Below, piece by piece: positions 1 through 6,789 of a stretch of 8,449 bases of DNA. Numbering within the stretch: the stretch's first letter is position 1; each line of letters opens with the position of its first letter. Source of the DNA: JBBIVP01 sp037439705 [NCBI: bacterium] (GTDB taxonomy: Bacteria > JBBIVP01); the NCBI GenBank assembly GCA_037439705.1, contig JBBIVP010000090.1, forward strand, positions 1 through 8,449, given 5' to 3'. Below the pieces are notes generated by a model. The model had not been told where the DNA came from. It ran no database searches and saw only the letters and a list, made by a program, of their open reading frames with translations. Both the position numbers and the translations under genes were made by a program.

Positions 1-1088
1 CCCTGAACAACTCCCACCTTTGGTTCATCAAGAAGAGCTTCTGAAAAAGATAAACTTCCGTCTATCACCTTCTTTGAAGTTGTCTTTTTTCCAAATGTGG
101 AGGATATGTTTGGAAATACATAAAATGCTCCCATAGGTTTGAGACATTTAATTCCCTCTATTGCATTCAGCCCCTCCACAATGAGATTTCTCCTTGCCTC
201 AAATTCCTTTCTCATATTTTCAACTGCCTCCTGAGGACCTTTTAATGCTTCTACAGCAGCCTTCATTGATATGGAAGTTGGATTTGAGGTGCTTTGACTC
301 TGGATGTTTATCATAGCATCTATTACTGGTTTTGGACCGAGGGCATATCCTATTCTCCATCCCGTCATTGAATATGTTTTGGAAACACCATTTACTACAA
401 TTGTTCTGTCCTTCAATTCGGGACATGCCTGAACGATATTTGAAAATTTTATTCCATCGTAAACGAGTTTTTCATAAATATCATCAGAAATTATGAATAC
501 CTTTTTGTATTTAAGGAGGACCTTGGCTATATCTTCAAGCTCTTCCCTCGTATAGGTCACGCCCGCAGGATTTGAAGGGCTGTTTAAAATTATTACTTTT
601 GTTTTAGGAGTTATGGCTCTTTTAAGTTTATCCGGGTCAAGTTTGAATCCTTCAACTTCTTTTGTTTTTACAATTTTTGGTTTTCCTCCGCAGAGAAGAA
701 CCATATCGGGATATGAAACCCAGTAGGGAGCAGGGATGAGCACCTCATCTCCTTCATCAACTAAACTCATAAGGGCATTGTATATTGAATGTTTTGCTCC
801 ACACGAAACAATCACCTCTGATGTTTTATATTCAAGTTCAAGGTCTTTTTTCATTTTTTCAACAATCGCCTCTTTCAGTTCAGGAATTCCTTCCACCGGA
901 CAGTACTTTGTAAAACCAGCATTTATTGCTTCAATTGCCTTTGCCTTTATGTTATCCGGCGTATCAAAATCGGGTTCTCCCGCTCCAAACCCAACTACAT
1001 CTATTCCCTGTGCCTTCATTGCTTTTATCTTTGCACTTACCGCAAGAGTAGGTGATGGTTTTATCTTCTTTACCCTTTTTGCCAGCAT
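1..1088 (-). CDS. aspC: Aspartate aminotransferase-like PLP enzyme, class I (3' end cut by window edge)
   Basis: Open from the ATG at 1088 to the window edge without a stop, giving 362 residues of a family usually near 390-400, so only the last 30 or so are missing. It is a fold-type I aminotransferase, expected to move an amino group between aspartate (or a similar amino acid) and 2-oxoglutarate in the cytosol using pyridoxal phosphate. Visible landmarks are GAGEPDFDTP (35-44), the substrate-pocket PYWVSYP (121-127), NSPSNPAG (169-176), SDDIYEKLVY (201-210), the Schiff-base lysine K237 in NGVSKTYSMTGWRIGY, R245 for the PLP phosphate, and GAFYVFP (320-326). The pattern fits the Ib aspartate aminotransferase subgroup. 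The C-terminal arginine that binds the substrate carboxylate lies off the window, so specificity (Asp, or also aromatic or prephenate-type substrates) is not settled. A strong AAGGAGG lies inside the end of coaD, and the ATG follows the coaD stop after 2 bases, so the two are co-transcribed. Confidence 0.93.
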   Translation of the reverse strand, partial: MLAKRVKKIKPSPTLAVSAKIKAMKAQGIDVVGFGAGEPDFDTPDNIKAKAIEAINAGFTKYCPVEGIPELKEAIVEKMKKDLELEYKTSEVIVSCGAKHSIYNALMSLVDEGDEVLIPAPYWVSYPDMVLLCGGKPKIVKTKEVEGFKLDPDKLKRAITPKTKVIILNSPSNPAGVTYTREELEDIAKVLLKYKKVFIISDDIYEKLVYDGIKFSNIVQACPELKDRTIVVNGVSKTYSMTGWRIGYALGPKPVIDAMINIQSQSTSNPTSISMKAAVEALKGPQEAVENMRKEFEARRNLIVEGLNAIEGIKCLKPMGAFYVFPNISSTFGKKTTSKKVIDGSLSFSEALLDEPKVGVVQ

Positions 1089-1090
1089 AC

Positions 1091-1591
1091 TCACACCTCC
1101 TTCTTATTAAAAAATTTCTTTTTTATCATCTTTTCTACCGAAGAGGGAACCATACTTTTTACATTTCCTTTAAGAGACGCTATTTCTTTTATAAGGGAAG
1201 AACTGAAATATGAATAAGCTCCTTCTGTCATCATAAAAATTGTTTCACATTGAGGATTTAGTTTTTTGTTAGCAAGTGCCATCTGGAGTTCGTATTCAAA
1301 ATCCTGAACAGTCCTCAATCCCCTCAAAATGGTATTTATACCTTTCTTTTTTGCGTAGTCCATCAAAAGTCCCTTAAAGGTCTCAATTTCCACATTTTTA
1401 TACCCCTTTAAGGCTTCCTTTATCATCTTCACCCTCTCTTCAACTGTGAAAAGGGTCTTCTTGACAGTATCCTCTGATACTGCAATGATCACTTTATCAA
1501 ATATTCTAAGAGCCCTTTTTATTATGTTTATGTGTCCTATTGTTATAGGGTCAAAGGTTCCAGGATAAATAACTGCTGAGACCCTTTTCAT
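1091..1591 (-). CDS. coaD: Phosphopantetheine adenylyltransferase (CoaD)
   Basis: It catalyses the penultimate step of coenzyme A synthesis: 4'-phosphopantetheine plus ATP gives dephospho-CoA plus pyrophosphate, in the cytosol, normally as a hexamer. At 166 residues it has the usual family length (about 160). The nucleotidyltransferase signature is complete: YPGTFDPITIGH at 9-20 with the T-x-G-H motif at 17-20, ILRGLRT at 88-94 followed by DFEYELQMA at 97-105, and the second ATP-binding motif YSYFSSSLIKEIA at 126-138. The start ATG overlaps the rsmD stop as ATGA (1588-1591) and has GAGG seven bases upstream, which supports this start and translational coupling. rsmD next to coaD is a very common bacterial arrangement. 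Nothing is missing or unusual in the catalytic motifs. Confidence 0.97.
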   Translation of the reverse strand: MKRVSAVIYPGTFDPITIGHINIIKRALRIFDKVIIAVSEDTVKKTLFTVEERVKMIKEALKGYKNVEIETFKGLLMDYAKKKGINTILRGLRTVQDFEYELQMALANKKLNPQCETIFMMTEGAYSYFSSSLIKEIASLKGNVKSMVPSSVEKMIKKKFFNKKEV

Positions 1592-2133
1592 TTTTTCCTC
1601 AAAAAATATATTTCAGAGTCTCCATAAGTTTTTCTTGAATAAACATCAAAATCAGAAAAATTTCCACATCTGGTTCCTTTTTTCAACCTCAACACAACCA
1701 CGCCATCTTCTTTTACAATTGATGAGAAAGGTTCAAAACATCCCGTAAGTCTTTTTAATGGAAATTCAAAAGGAGGGTCAATGAATACTATATCATAATT
1801 CTCATTCCTTTTTTTCAGAACCTTTATAGCCTTAAAAAAATCCATCATCAAAACCTCTGTCTTATCAACGAAACCAGTTTTTTTCAGATTTTCCTTTATG
1901 CATTCAATTGCTTCTTTAGAATTGTCAACCATTACTGCACCTTTTGCACCTCTGCTCAATGCTTCAATTGAGAAACTACCACTTCCAGCAAATAAATCAA
2001 GGATATTTGAATTTAAACTCCTCTCTCCCAATATGTTAAATACCGCACTCCTTATCATTCCTGTAGGGGGTCTGGCAGCTTTTTTAGGAACCTTAATAGG
2101 TATACCTTTTTTATCCCCTCCGGTAATTTTCAC
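1588..2133 (-). CDS. rsmD: 16S rRNA (guanine966-N2)-methyltransferase (RsmD)
   Basis: It is predicted to transfer a methyl group from SAM to N2 of G966 of 16S rRNA in the assembling 30S subunit. The 181 residues match the family (about 180-200). Landmarks are the N-terminal ITGG (3-6), RPPTGMIRSAVFNIL (21-35), the SAM-binding motif I LDLFAGSGSFSIEALSRGA (45-63), the acidic D70 at the end of the next strand, and the catalytic motif IV FIDPPF (117-122). The start is GTG, directly abutting the ahcY TAG stop. No strong ribosome binding site is visible in front of it, and the next in-frame ATG (codon 26) would remove conserved sequence. Translation therefore probably depends on ribosomes finishing ahcY. 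The segment after RPPT reads GMIRS rather than the more usual DRVRE, a family variation. The protein produces SAH, the substrate of its upstream neighbour AhcY. Confidence 0.93.
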   Translation of the reverse strand: MKITGGDKKGIPIKVPKKAARPPTGMIRSAVFNILGERSLNSNILDLFAGSGSFSIEALSRGAKGAVMVDNSKEAIECIKENLKKTGFVDKTEVLMMDFFKAIKVLKKRNENYDIVFIDPPFEFPLKRLTGCFEPFSSIVKEDGVVVLRLKKGTRCGNFSDFDVYSRKTYGDSEIYFLRKK

Positions 2134-3396
2134 CTAAGTCCCGAATTCCCATGAAGTCAGATATCTTTTTTGTTCCGGGGTCAACTCGTCAATTGATACC
2201 CCGAGGCTTTTTAATTTGAGAAGTGCAATTTTGCTGTCTATTTCCTGAGGAACAGGATAAACCTTTTTCTCAAGTTTGTTAGAATTTTGCACGAGAAATT
2301 CAACAGAAAGGGCTTGATTTGAAAAGCTCATGTCCATCACCGCAGAAGGATGTCCCTCTGCTGATGAAAGGTTTACAAGCCTTCCATCTGCAAGGAGGTA
2401 TATCTTTTTTCCATTTTTCAAACTGAATTCCTCAACGAAGTCCTTTATTTTTCTGATTCTTTTTGAAAGATTTTTGAGGTCAGGAATGTTTATCTCCACA
2501 TTAAAATGTCCCGAGTTGGCAACAATTGCTCCATCTTTCATCAGTTTAAAATGTTCTTCTCTTATCACATTTAAATTTCCTGTAGAAGTACAGAATATAT
2601 CCCCCTCTTTCGCTGCCTCTTTTAATGGTTTTACAGTAAATCCATCCATAATTGCTTCAAGAGCCCTGATAGCATCAACCTCACAAACAATTACATTCGC
2701 GCCCATTCCTTTTGCCCTTGTTGCAATCCCTCTTCCACACCACCCATATCCGCATACGACGAATTTCTTTCCTGCAAGAAGAATATTTGTTGCCCTCATA
2801 ATTCCATCTATTGTGCTCTGCCCTGTTCCATATCTGTTATCAAAAAGATATTTCGTATATGCATCGTTTACAGCAATTATAGGATACTCCAAAACCCCTT
2901 TTTCACACATTGCTCTTAGCATTATAACTCCGGTTGTGGTTTCTTCAGTTCCACCTATAACATTTTTTATCAGGTCTCTTCTTTTTTTATGAAGAGTTGA
3001 AACAAGATCAGCACCATCGTCCATTGTAATGTGAGGTCTGTTTTCAAGGCAGTAAATTATGTGATTGTAATAAGTTTTTCGGTCCTCTCCCTTTATAGCA
3101 TAGACCTTTATCCCTTCTTTCGCAAGCGCTGATGCTACATCGTCCTGTGTACTTAAAGGATTTGAGGCACAGAGTGCTACTTCTGCTCCTCCGTCCCTCA
3201 AAGCGAGAACAAGGTTGGCAGTTTCTGTGGTAACATGAAGACAGGCTGAGATGTGAATTCCTTTTAATGGCTTTCTTTTTAGAAAATTATTGTGAATGGA
3301 AGCAAGAACTGGCATTTCCCTTCTTGCCCATTCTATTCTCATCTTCCCTTTTTTGAAAAGATTTATGTCCTTTACTTCGTATGCAGGTACCTTCAA
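2134..3396 (-). CDS. ahcY: S-adenosylhomocysteinase, short archaeal/Thermotoga-type
   Basis: This cytosolic enzyme reversibly splits S-adenosylhomocysteine into adenosine and homocysteine with tightly bound NAD, relieving product inhibition of SAM-dependent methyltransferases. Catalytic landmarks are CLHVTTETA (52-60), DDGADL (126-131), EETTTG (151-156), K182 and D186 in [19 protein letters not shown] (177-195), the Rossmann loop GYGWCGRG (216-223) with E239 after the next strand, NSGHFN (294-299) and [18 protein letters not shown] (346-363). At 420 residues it is shorter than the 430-470 residue mitochondrial/proteobacterial form. The NRYGTGQS signature and the C-terminus YLTSWEFGT, in place of a KPxHYRY-type tail, are those of archaeal and Thermotoga enzymes. 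The start is TTG at 3396: it overlaps the metK stop as TTGA, and AAAGGAG lies about 8 bases upstream. The adjacent metK makes the SAM whose by-product this enzyme removes. Confidence 0.97.
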   Translation of the reverse strand: MKVPAYEVKDINLFKKGKMRIEWARREMPVLASIHNNFLKRKPLKGIHISACLHVTTETANLVLALRDGGAEVALCASNPLSTQDDVASALAKEGIKVYAIKGEDRKTYYNHIIYCLENRPHITMDDGADLVSTLHKKRRDLIKNVIGGTEETTTGVIMLRAMCEKGVLEYPIIAVNDAYTKYLFDNRYGTGQSTIDGIMRATNILLAGKKFVVCGYGWCGRGIATRAKGMGANVIVCEVDAIRALEAIMDGFTVKPLKEAAKEGDIFCTSTGNLNVIREEHFKLMKDGAIVANSGHFNVEINIPDLKNLSKRIRKIKDFVEEFSLKNGKKIYLLADGRLVNLSSAEGHPSAVMDMSFSNQALSVEFLVQNSNKLEKKVYPVPQEIDSKIALLKLKSLGVSIDELTPEQKRYLTSWEFGT

Positions 3397-4550
3397 CTTA
3401 ACATCTCCTTTATTTTTTCTGCTTTATCTGTCCTTTCCCATGTGAATTCTTTTTCATTTCTTCCGAAGTGCCCATAAACTGCGGTTTTTCTGTAGAGTGG
3501 TCTTAAAAGGTCAAGTTCTTCAATTATTTCTCTCGGTCTCAGTGGAAAAAGTTTTCTCACTACCTTTTCTATCTTCTCCTCAGGAACTTTAGAGGTACCA
3601 AATGTCTCTATATAAAGAGAAACGGGCTCAGCAACCCCTATAACATAGGCTATCTGAACCTCACATCTTTCAGCAATTCCGCTTGCAACAATATTTTTCG
3701 CTATATATCTCGCCATATATGCTCCAGATCTGTCCACTTTTGACGGGTCTTTTCCTGAAAAAGCCCCTCCTCCGTGTCTGCTGAATCCTCCGTATGTATC
3801 AACCATTATTTTTCTACCGGTAAGTCCGCAATCTCCCTGAGGACCACCTATAATGAACCTTCCAGTTGGATTTATGAAAAACTTAACATTAGATGAAAGA
3901 AGGTCTTTACTTATAACCTTTTTTATAACCTCTTCAATGACAAATTCCTTAAGTTCCTTATCTCCTACATCTGGAGAATGCTGACAGGATACGACAACTG
4001 CTTCCACACTTTTCGGTCTCCAGTTTTCATATCTCATAGTAACCTGACTTTTTCCATCGGGTCTTATAAAATTCACAATTCTTTTCTTACGAATCTCTGC
4101 CAGTCGCTTTACTATACCGTGAGCAAAAACTATTGGCATAGGCATAAGTTCTTCTGTATCCCTGCATGCATATCCAAACATCAAACCCTGGTCACCGGCT
4201 CCCTGTTCCTTTTTGTTTTTTTTGTCAACCCCTATTTTTATATCCTCTGACTGTTTTCCAACCATAACAATGACCCCGCAGGTGTTTGCGTCAAAACCCA
4301 TTTCAGAGGATGTATATCCTATATCCCTTATAACTCCCCTTACTATCTCTTCATAATTGAGTTCAGCAGTTGTTGTTATTTCTCCTGCCACAACTACTAC
4401 CCCGGTCTTCGTGAGCGCTTCACATGCAACCCTGCAGTTTTTATCTTTTTCAAGTGCTTTATCAAGAACAGCATCTGAGATTTGGTCACACATTTTATCT
4501 GGGTGTCCCTCTGTTACCGATTCAGATGTAAAAAGAAAATCTACTTTCAT
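3393..4550 (-). CDS. metK: S-adenosylmethionine synthetase (MetK)
   Basis: It makes SAM, phosphate and pyrophosphate from methionine and ATP, in the cytosol as a tetramer needing magnesium and potassium. The 385 residues match the bacterial family (about 380-400). All signatures are present: [13 protein letters not shown] (7-19) with the ATP/Mg motif GHPDK, ANTCGV (88-93), [12 protein letters not shown] (117-128), PDGKSQVT (164-171), [21 protein letters not shown] (235-255 region) and the phosphate-binding [16 protein letters not shown] (260-275). ATG at 4550 is preceded by AAAAGGAGG at good spacing and follows a sigma70-like promoter with a predicted leader of only about 20 bases. That leader is too short for a SAM riboswitch. 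It is the first gene of the five-gene operon and overlaps ahcY by 4 bases. Confidence 0.98.
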   Translation of the reverse strand: MKVDFLFTSESVTEGHPDKMCDQISDAVLDKALEKDKNCRVACEALTKTGVVVVAGEITTTAELNYEEIVRGVIRDIGYTSSEMGFDANTCGVIVMVGKQSEDIKIGVDKKNKKEQGAGDQGLMFGYACRDTEELMPMPIVFAHGIVKRLAEIRKKRIVNFIRPDGKSQVTMRYENWRPKSVEAVVVSCQHSPDVGDKELKEFVIEEVIKKVISKDLLSSNVKFFINPTGRFIIGGPQGDCGLTGRKIMVDTYGGFSRHGGGAFSGKDPSKVDRSGAYMARYIAKNIVASGIAERCEVQIAYVIGVAEPVSLYIETFGTSKVPEEKIEKVVRKLFPLRPREIIEELDLLRPLYRKTAVYGHFGRNEKEFTWERTDKAEKIKEMLS

Positions 4551-4560
4551 TTTGCCTCCT

Positions 4561-4577
4561 TTTCCAATTTTTGGAAA
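4561..4577. promoter_or_regulatory. Perfect palindrome over the predicted metK start point, candidate operator
   Basis: The 17 bases TTTCCAATTTTTGGAAA form two perfect 7-base arms around a 3-base centre. The palindrome touches the last base of the metK -10 box, spans the predicted transcription start, and ends a few bases before the AAGGAGG of metK. Its position suits a repressor binding site. If transcription starts further upstream than predicted, it could instead form a short RNA hairpin next to the ribosome binding site. No regulator gene lies in the window, and an AT-rich palindrome of this length can occur by chance. Confidence 0.4.
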
Positions 4578-4605
4578 TAATAAACAGAACTTTTTCTCTT
4601 TTCAA
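4577..4605 (-). promoter_or_regulatory. Sigma70-like promoter of the metK operon
   Basis: Read on the minus strand, TTGAAA (4605-4600) is followed by a 17-base spacer and TATTAT (4582-4577). This is a near-consensus -35/-10 pair at optimal spacing. The predicted start point is near 4570, giving a leader of about 20 bases that contains little beyond the metK ribosome binding site. The position directly upstream of the first gene of the operon supports the call. It has not been shown experimentally. Confidence 0.72.
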
Positions 4606-4624
4606 CAATAATTTGTAGAAGAAC

Positions 4625-4662
4625 ACGACATTGCGAGCATGGGGGAAGGGAATGAAGATTTG
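4625..4662. repeat. Possible degraded intergenic repeat of the CATTGCGAG type
   Basis: A GC-richer patch sits inside otherwise very AT-rich non-coding DNA. It reads GACATTGCGAGC, then GGGGGAAGGGAATGAAGATTT. From memory, this resembles the dispersed intergenic element beginning GTCATTGCGAGC and ending GAAGCAATCTC that is scattered through many bacterial genomes. Only one copy is seen here, it is diverged, and no clean terminal inverted repeat is visible, so the assignment is tentative. Confidence 0.3.
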
Positions 4663-4688
4663 ATTTAAAAAAATAAAAGATAAATCGC

Positions 4689-4717
4689 TTGCTTAAAATG
4701 TTTTAAAATTGTATAAT
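4689..4717 (+). promoter_or_regulatory. Sigma70-like promoter for the tRNA and downstream gene
   Basis: TTGCTT (4689-4694), a 17-base spacer and a consensus TATAAT (4712-4717) point into the tRNA. The expected start is near 4724, only about four bases before the mature tRNA 5' end, which is typical of strong tRNA promoters with a very short 5' leader. It is divergent from the metK promoter, with about 83 bases between the two -35 boxes. Confidence 0.82.
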
Positions 4718-4727
4718 CTCAAAAAAT

Positions 4728-4799
4728 GGCGACGTAGCTCAGAGGTAGAGCAGGGGTCTCATAAGCCCTGTGTCGTAGGTTCGAGTCCTACCGTCGCCA
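4728..4799 (+). tRNA. tRNA-Met (CAT anticodon), elongator type
   Basis: A complete 72-base cloverleaf folds by eye. It has a perfect 7-bp acceptor stem (GGCGACG with CGTCGCC), a D stem GCTC/GAGC with a short 7-base loop, an anticodon stem GGGGT/GCCCT closing the loop CTCATAA (anticodon CAT at 34-36), a 5-base variable loop, a T stem GTAGG/CCTAC with loop TTCGAGT, and discriminator A. The 3' CCA is not encoded and must be added. The first acceptor pair is G-C, and the anticodon stem lacks the three G-C pairs next to the loop, so it is not the initiator. A CAT tRNA can also be tRNA-Ile2, whose C34 is changed to lysidine; the sequence alone does not exclude this, but overall it looks more like elongator Met. 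Confidence 0.93.
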
Positions 4800-4815
4800 G
4801 ATTTCAGGGGGAAAT

Positions 4816-5256
4816 ATGAAAATAGAACTCACAAAAGAACAATTTAAAGCCCTGCTAAAGCTTGGCTACATAGCAAGATGGATAGCCACATACAGAAACG
4901 CAGAAGATGTGGAAGAATACGTGTCTCTTGAAGAATATCTTTTCTCGCTGGCTGATGGATACGGATTGGGAGAGTTCACTGAATACAATGAAGAAATAGA
5001 TGGTTATATGCCATCTAGCGAGTTTGAAGAAGAAACAAATATAAGGGAATTTATAAATGAATATGAAGATTCTATATTCTGGGATCAGTTGATAAGCAGA
5101 TTGGTTTACAGAGACCTCATCAGGTCCTTCGGTGAAGAAAATCTCAAAAACGCAAGCAAAGAAGAAATAATGGAAAGACAGGAAAGACTTGTAAAAGGTT
5201 ACCTTCAAGAATTTTCAAGGAATGGAATTGAAAATTTAGAGATTGTGAAAAGGTAA
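4816..5256 (+). CDS. Small acidic protein of unknown function, downstream of tRNA-Met
   Basis: This 146-residue soluble protein is one I cannot assign to a named family. It starts MKIELTKEQFKALLKLGYIARW, apparently an amphipathic helix, and has no signal peptide or membrane segment. By my count it carries 33 Asp/Glu and 18 Lys/Arg, a net charge near -15, with acidic clusters around 30-40, 52-60 and 69-84. It is predicted to be mainly helical and contains no cysteine, histidine, P-loop or zinc motif. The overall look recalls small uncharacterised acidic proteins in other anaerobic or thermophilic bacteria, from memory only. The ATG has AGGGGG just upstream, with somewhat tight spacing of 4-5 bases. 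The gene begins 16 bases after the tRNA with no terminator between, so it probably rides on the tRNA promoter and is released when the tRNA 3' end is processed. It is a real gene by codon pattern and ribosome binding site; function unknown. Confidence 0.82.
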   Translation: MKIELTKEQFKALLKLGYIARWIATYRNAEDVEEYVSLEEYLFSLADGYGLGEFTEYNEEIDGYMPSSEFEEETNIREFINEYEDSIFWDQLISRLVYRDLIRSFGEENLKNASKEEIMERQERLVKGYLQEFSRNGIENLEIVKR

Positions 5257-5412
5257 TTTTTTTTGCCTCTCCTTTCGCTACCACAAAATTTATATCCTCC
5301 TACTCCCTGTTGGAACAAATCAACAGTGTTATCGCACAAATGCAAAATTTTTTCTAATTCCTAACTTTTGGATAATTATCATTTCGCAATTTGACTTTTG
5401 CAATTTTCATTT
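5257..5412. other. Non-coding gap between convergent genes, no clear terminator
   Basis: This AT-rich gap of 156 bases separates the end of the acidic-protein gene from the end of the glycosylphosphotransferase gene. It starts with eight T (5257-5264). The only tidy hairpin is CTGTTG/CAACAG (5307-5312 with 5321-5326, 8-base loop), and no T tract follows it directly on either strand. I see no convincing intrinsic terminator or open reading frame. Termination here may be Rho-dependent or use weak AT-rich structures. Confidence 0.5.
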
Positions 5413-6789
5413 TTAATAGGCTCCCTTTCTTTTTAAAACTGCTGGAACCGTTTTGAAAATTATGAAAAGGTCAAGAACTATTGACCTGTTTTTTATGTAA
5501 TAAAAATCGTAATGTATGTTCTCCTGAAGTGGCAAGTCCTTTCTCCCAAGAATCTGCCATAATCCTGTAATGCCAGGCTTTACATCAAGCCTTTTTCTTT
5601 CCCACTTTGAATATCTTTCAACTATAAATGGCATCTCCGGCCTTGGTCCTACAAGACTCATCTCTCCCTTTAGAACATTTATAAGCTGTGGAAGTTCGTC
5701 AAGACTTGTTCTCCTTAAAAACCTTCCAAACCTTGTAATCCTCGGGTCATCCTCATTTTTCGGGGACTCTGAAAAAAGAGGGGTATGGACGAACATAGTT
5801 CTGAATTTATAAAGGATAAATTTTTTGCCTTTATACCCTACCCTTTCCTGTTTAAAAAATACTGGACCCTTTGAATCAAGTTTTATACCAACTGCTATAA
5901 AAATCCAGAGTGGAAAGGTTAGAATTATTAGAAATCCTGCTATCACCAGATCCATAACCCTTTTCAAAAAAAGATAAACTGGTGAAACCTCACCGCTTCC
6001 AAGTTCAAGAATGGGAAAGTCTCCCACAAGGTCAACCCTGCTTTCTTTTGATAAAACGTTGAAAGCCTCTGAAACAAGCCTGAACCTAACCCCTGTATTT
6101 TCCATCTCAGATATCCATTCCATTACCTTATCTTTCTGCATGGATGGAAGAGCAATAACTACCTCCTCTACCCTGTATTTCTTTATGAAATCCTCTATTT
6201 TATCGGGCGTTCCAAGAACCTCAATGCCTCCTATTTTTTTCCCGACTTTCTCAGGGTCAGCATCAACGAATCCAATAACATTAAATCCAATTTCAGGATA
6301 ATCCTGAATCTTCTGAAGAACCCTTGCCCCTGTAACCCCAGCACCCACAATTATAACATTCCTTCTACCATAACCCTTTTTCCTCAATTCTCTCTCAATT
6401 CTGTGATAAACAAGCCTAAAGACACCAAGAAAAATGAAATTATAAATATTAAAAAGCAAAACCACAGACCTTCCGAGATAAAACTCTCTAAAAAGAAAGG
6501 CGATCGACATAACAATTCCTGCTCCGAGAAGCGCGCTCCTTATAAATATCTGAATTTCTTCCACCAATGTTATATCTTTCCTCCTTCTGTAAAGACCATA
6601 TAGATAACTCCCGACCAGCCATGAAATTATTACCAGTGGTAATGCTTTAAGGTATGGGGTTAACGGGTTAATCTGATAACCAAAAATTGAAACCAATCTT
6701 GTCCTCGTCCAGTATGCAAACAACCAGGATAAGGATAGAATTATGGCATCACCAACTATGAGGATTATTTTTGGAAATTTTTCCTTCAT
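5413..6789 (-). CDS. Polyprenyl glycosylphosphotransferase (WbaP/WcaJ-type, initiates surface polysaccharide)
   Basis: It is predicted to transfer a sugar-1-phosphate from a nucleotide sugar to undecaprenyl phosphate at the inner face of the cytoplasmic membrane, the first step of exopolysaccharide, capsule or O-antigen assembly. The 458 residues match the full-length family. In order it has four N-terminal membrane segments (about 7-25, 49-67, 84-100, 106-128), a CoA-binding-like Rossmann domain beginning [14 protein letters not shown] (144-157), a hydrophobic membrane anchor (about 277-302), and the catalytic bacterial sugar transferase domain. The last holds [14 protein letters not shown] (308-321), YKFRTM (327-332), [19 protein letters not shown] (351-369) with the catalytic D364-E365 dyad, LVGPRPE (379-385), KPGITGLWQ (404-412) and DLFIIFKT (440-447). 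The sugar (galactose, glucose or a modified hexose) cannot be read from the sequence. The start ATG overlaps the upstream stop as ATGA and is preceded by GAGGG, so it is translationally coupled to the O-antigen ligase-like gene. Confidence 0.95.
   Translation of the reverse strand: MKEKFPKIILIVGDAIILSLSWLFAYWTRTRLVSIFGYQINPLTPYLKALPLVIISWLVGSYLYGLYRRRKDITLVEEIQIFIRSALLGAGIVMSIAFLFREFYLGRSVVLLFNIYNFIFLGVFRLVYHRIERELRKKGYGRRNVIIVGAGVTGARVLQKIQDYPEIGFNVIGFVDADPEKVGKKIGGIEVLGTPDKIEDFIKKYRVEEVVIALPSMQKDKVMEWISEMENTGVRFRLVSEAFNVLSKESRVDLVGDFPILELGSGEVSPVYLFLKRVMDLVIAGFLIILTFPLWIFIAVGIKLDSKGPVFFKQERVGYKGKKFILYKFRTMFVHTPLFSESPKNEDDPRITRFGRFLRRTSLDELPQLINVLKGEMSLVGPRPEMPFIVERYSKWERKRLDVKPGITGLWQILGRKDLPLQENIHYDFYYIKNRSIVLDLFIIFKTVPAVLKRKGAY

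Noticed and set aside
2330-2992. A 220-codon plus-strand open frame opposite ahcY
   Set aside because: It lies entirely antisense to a gene with every catalytic motif of its family, has no recognisable domain, and is the kind of shadow frame expected from the codon bias of ahcY. The same holds for the other open frames inside the identified genes.
4551-4600. SAM riboswitch upstream of metK
   Set aside because: The predicted leader is about 20 bases and the whole intergenic region lacks the GA-rich/kink-turn pattern of SAM-I or the compact folds of other SAM classes.
4728-4799. tRNA as an attachment site for an integrated element
   Set aside because: No integrase, no second copy of the tRNA 3' end and no mobile gene is present in the window; the downstream gene has ordinary composition.
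5210-5236. Inverted repeat AATTTTCAA / TTGAAAATT near the end of the acidic-protein gene as a terminator
   Set aside because: The arms are perfect, but the stem is almost all A-T, it lies inside the coding sequence, and the T tract at 5257 is about 20 bases away rather than directly after the stem.
5341-5402. Inverted repeat TGCAAAA / TTTTGCA in the convergent gap
   Set aside because: Seven AT-rich base pairs separated by about 48 bases give no stable hairpin, and there is no sign of an attachment site or element boundary.
5382-5408. Imperfect 14-base tandem repeat (TTTCGCAATTTGA / TTTTGCAATTTTC)
   Set aside because: Only two diverged units in AT-rich sequence, matching at about 10 of 14 positions; easily due to chance.
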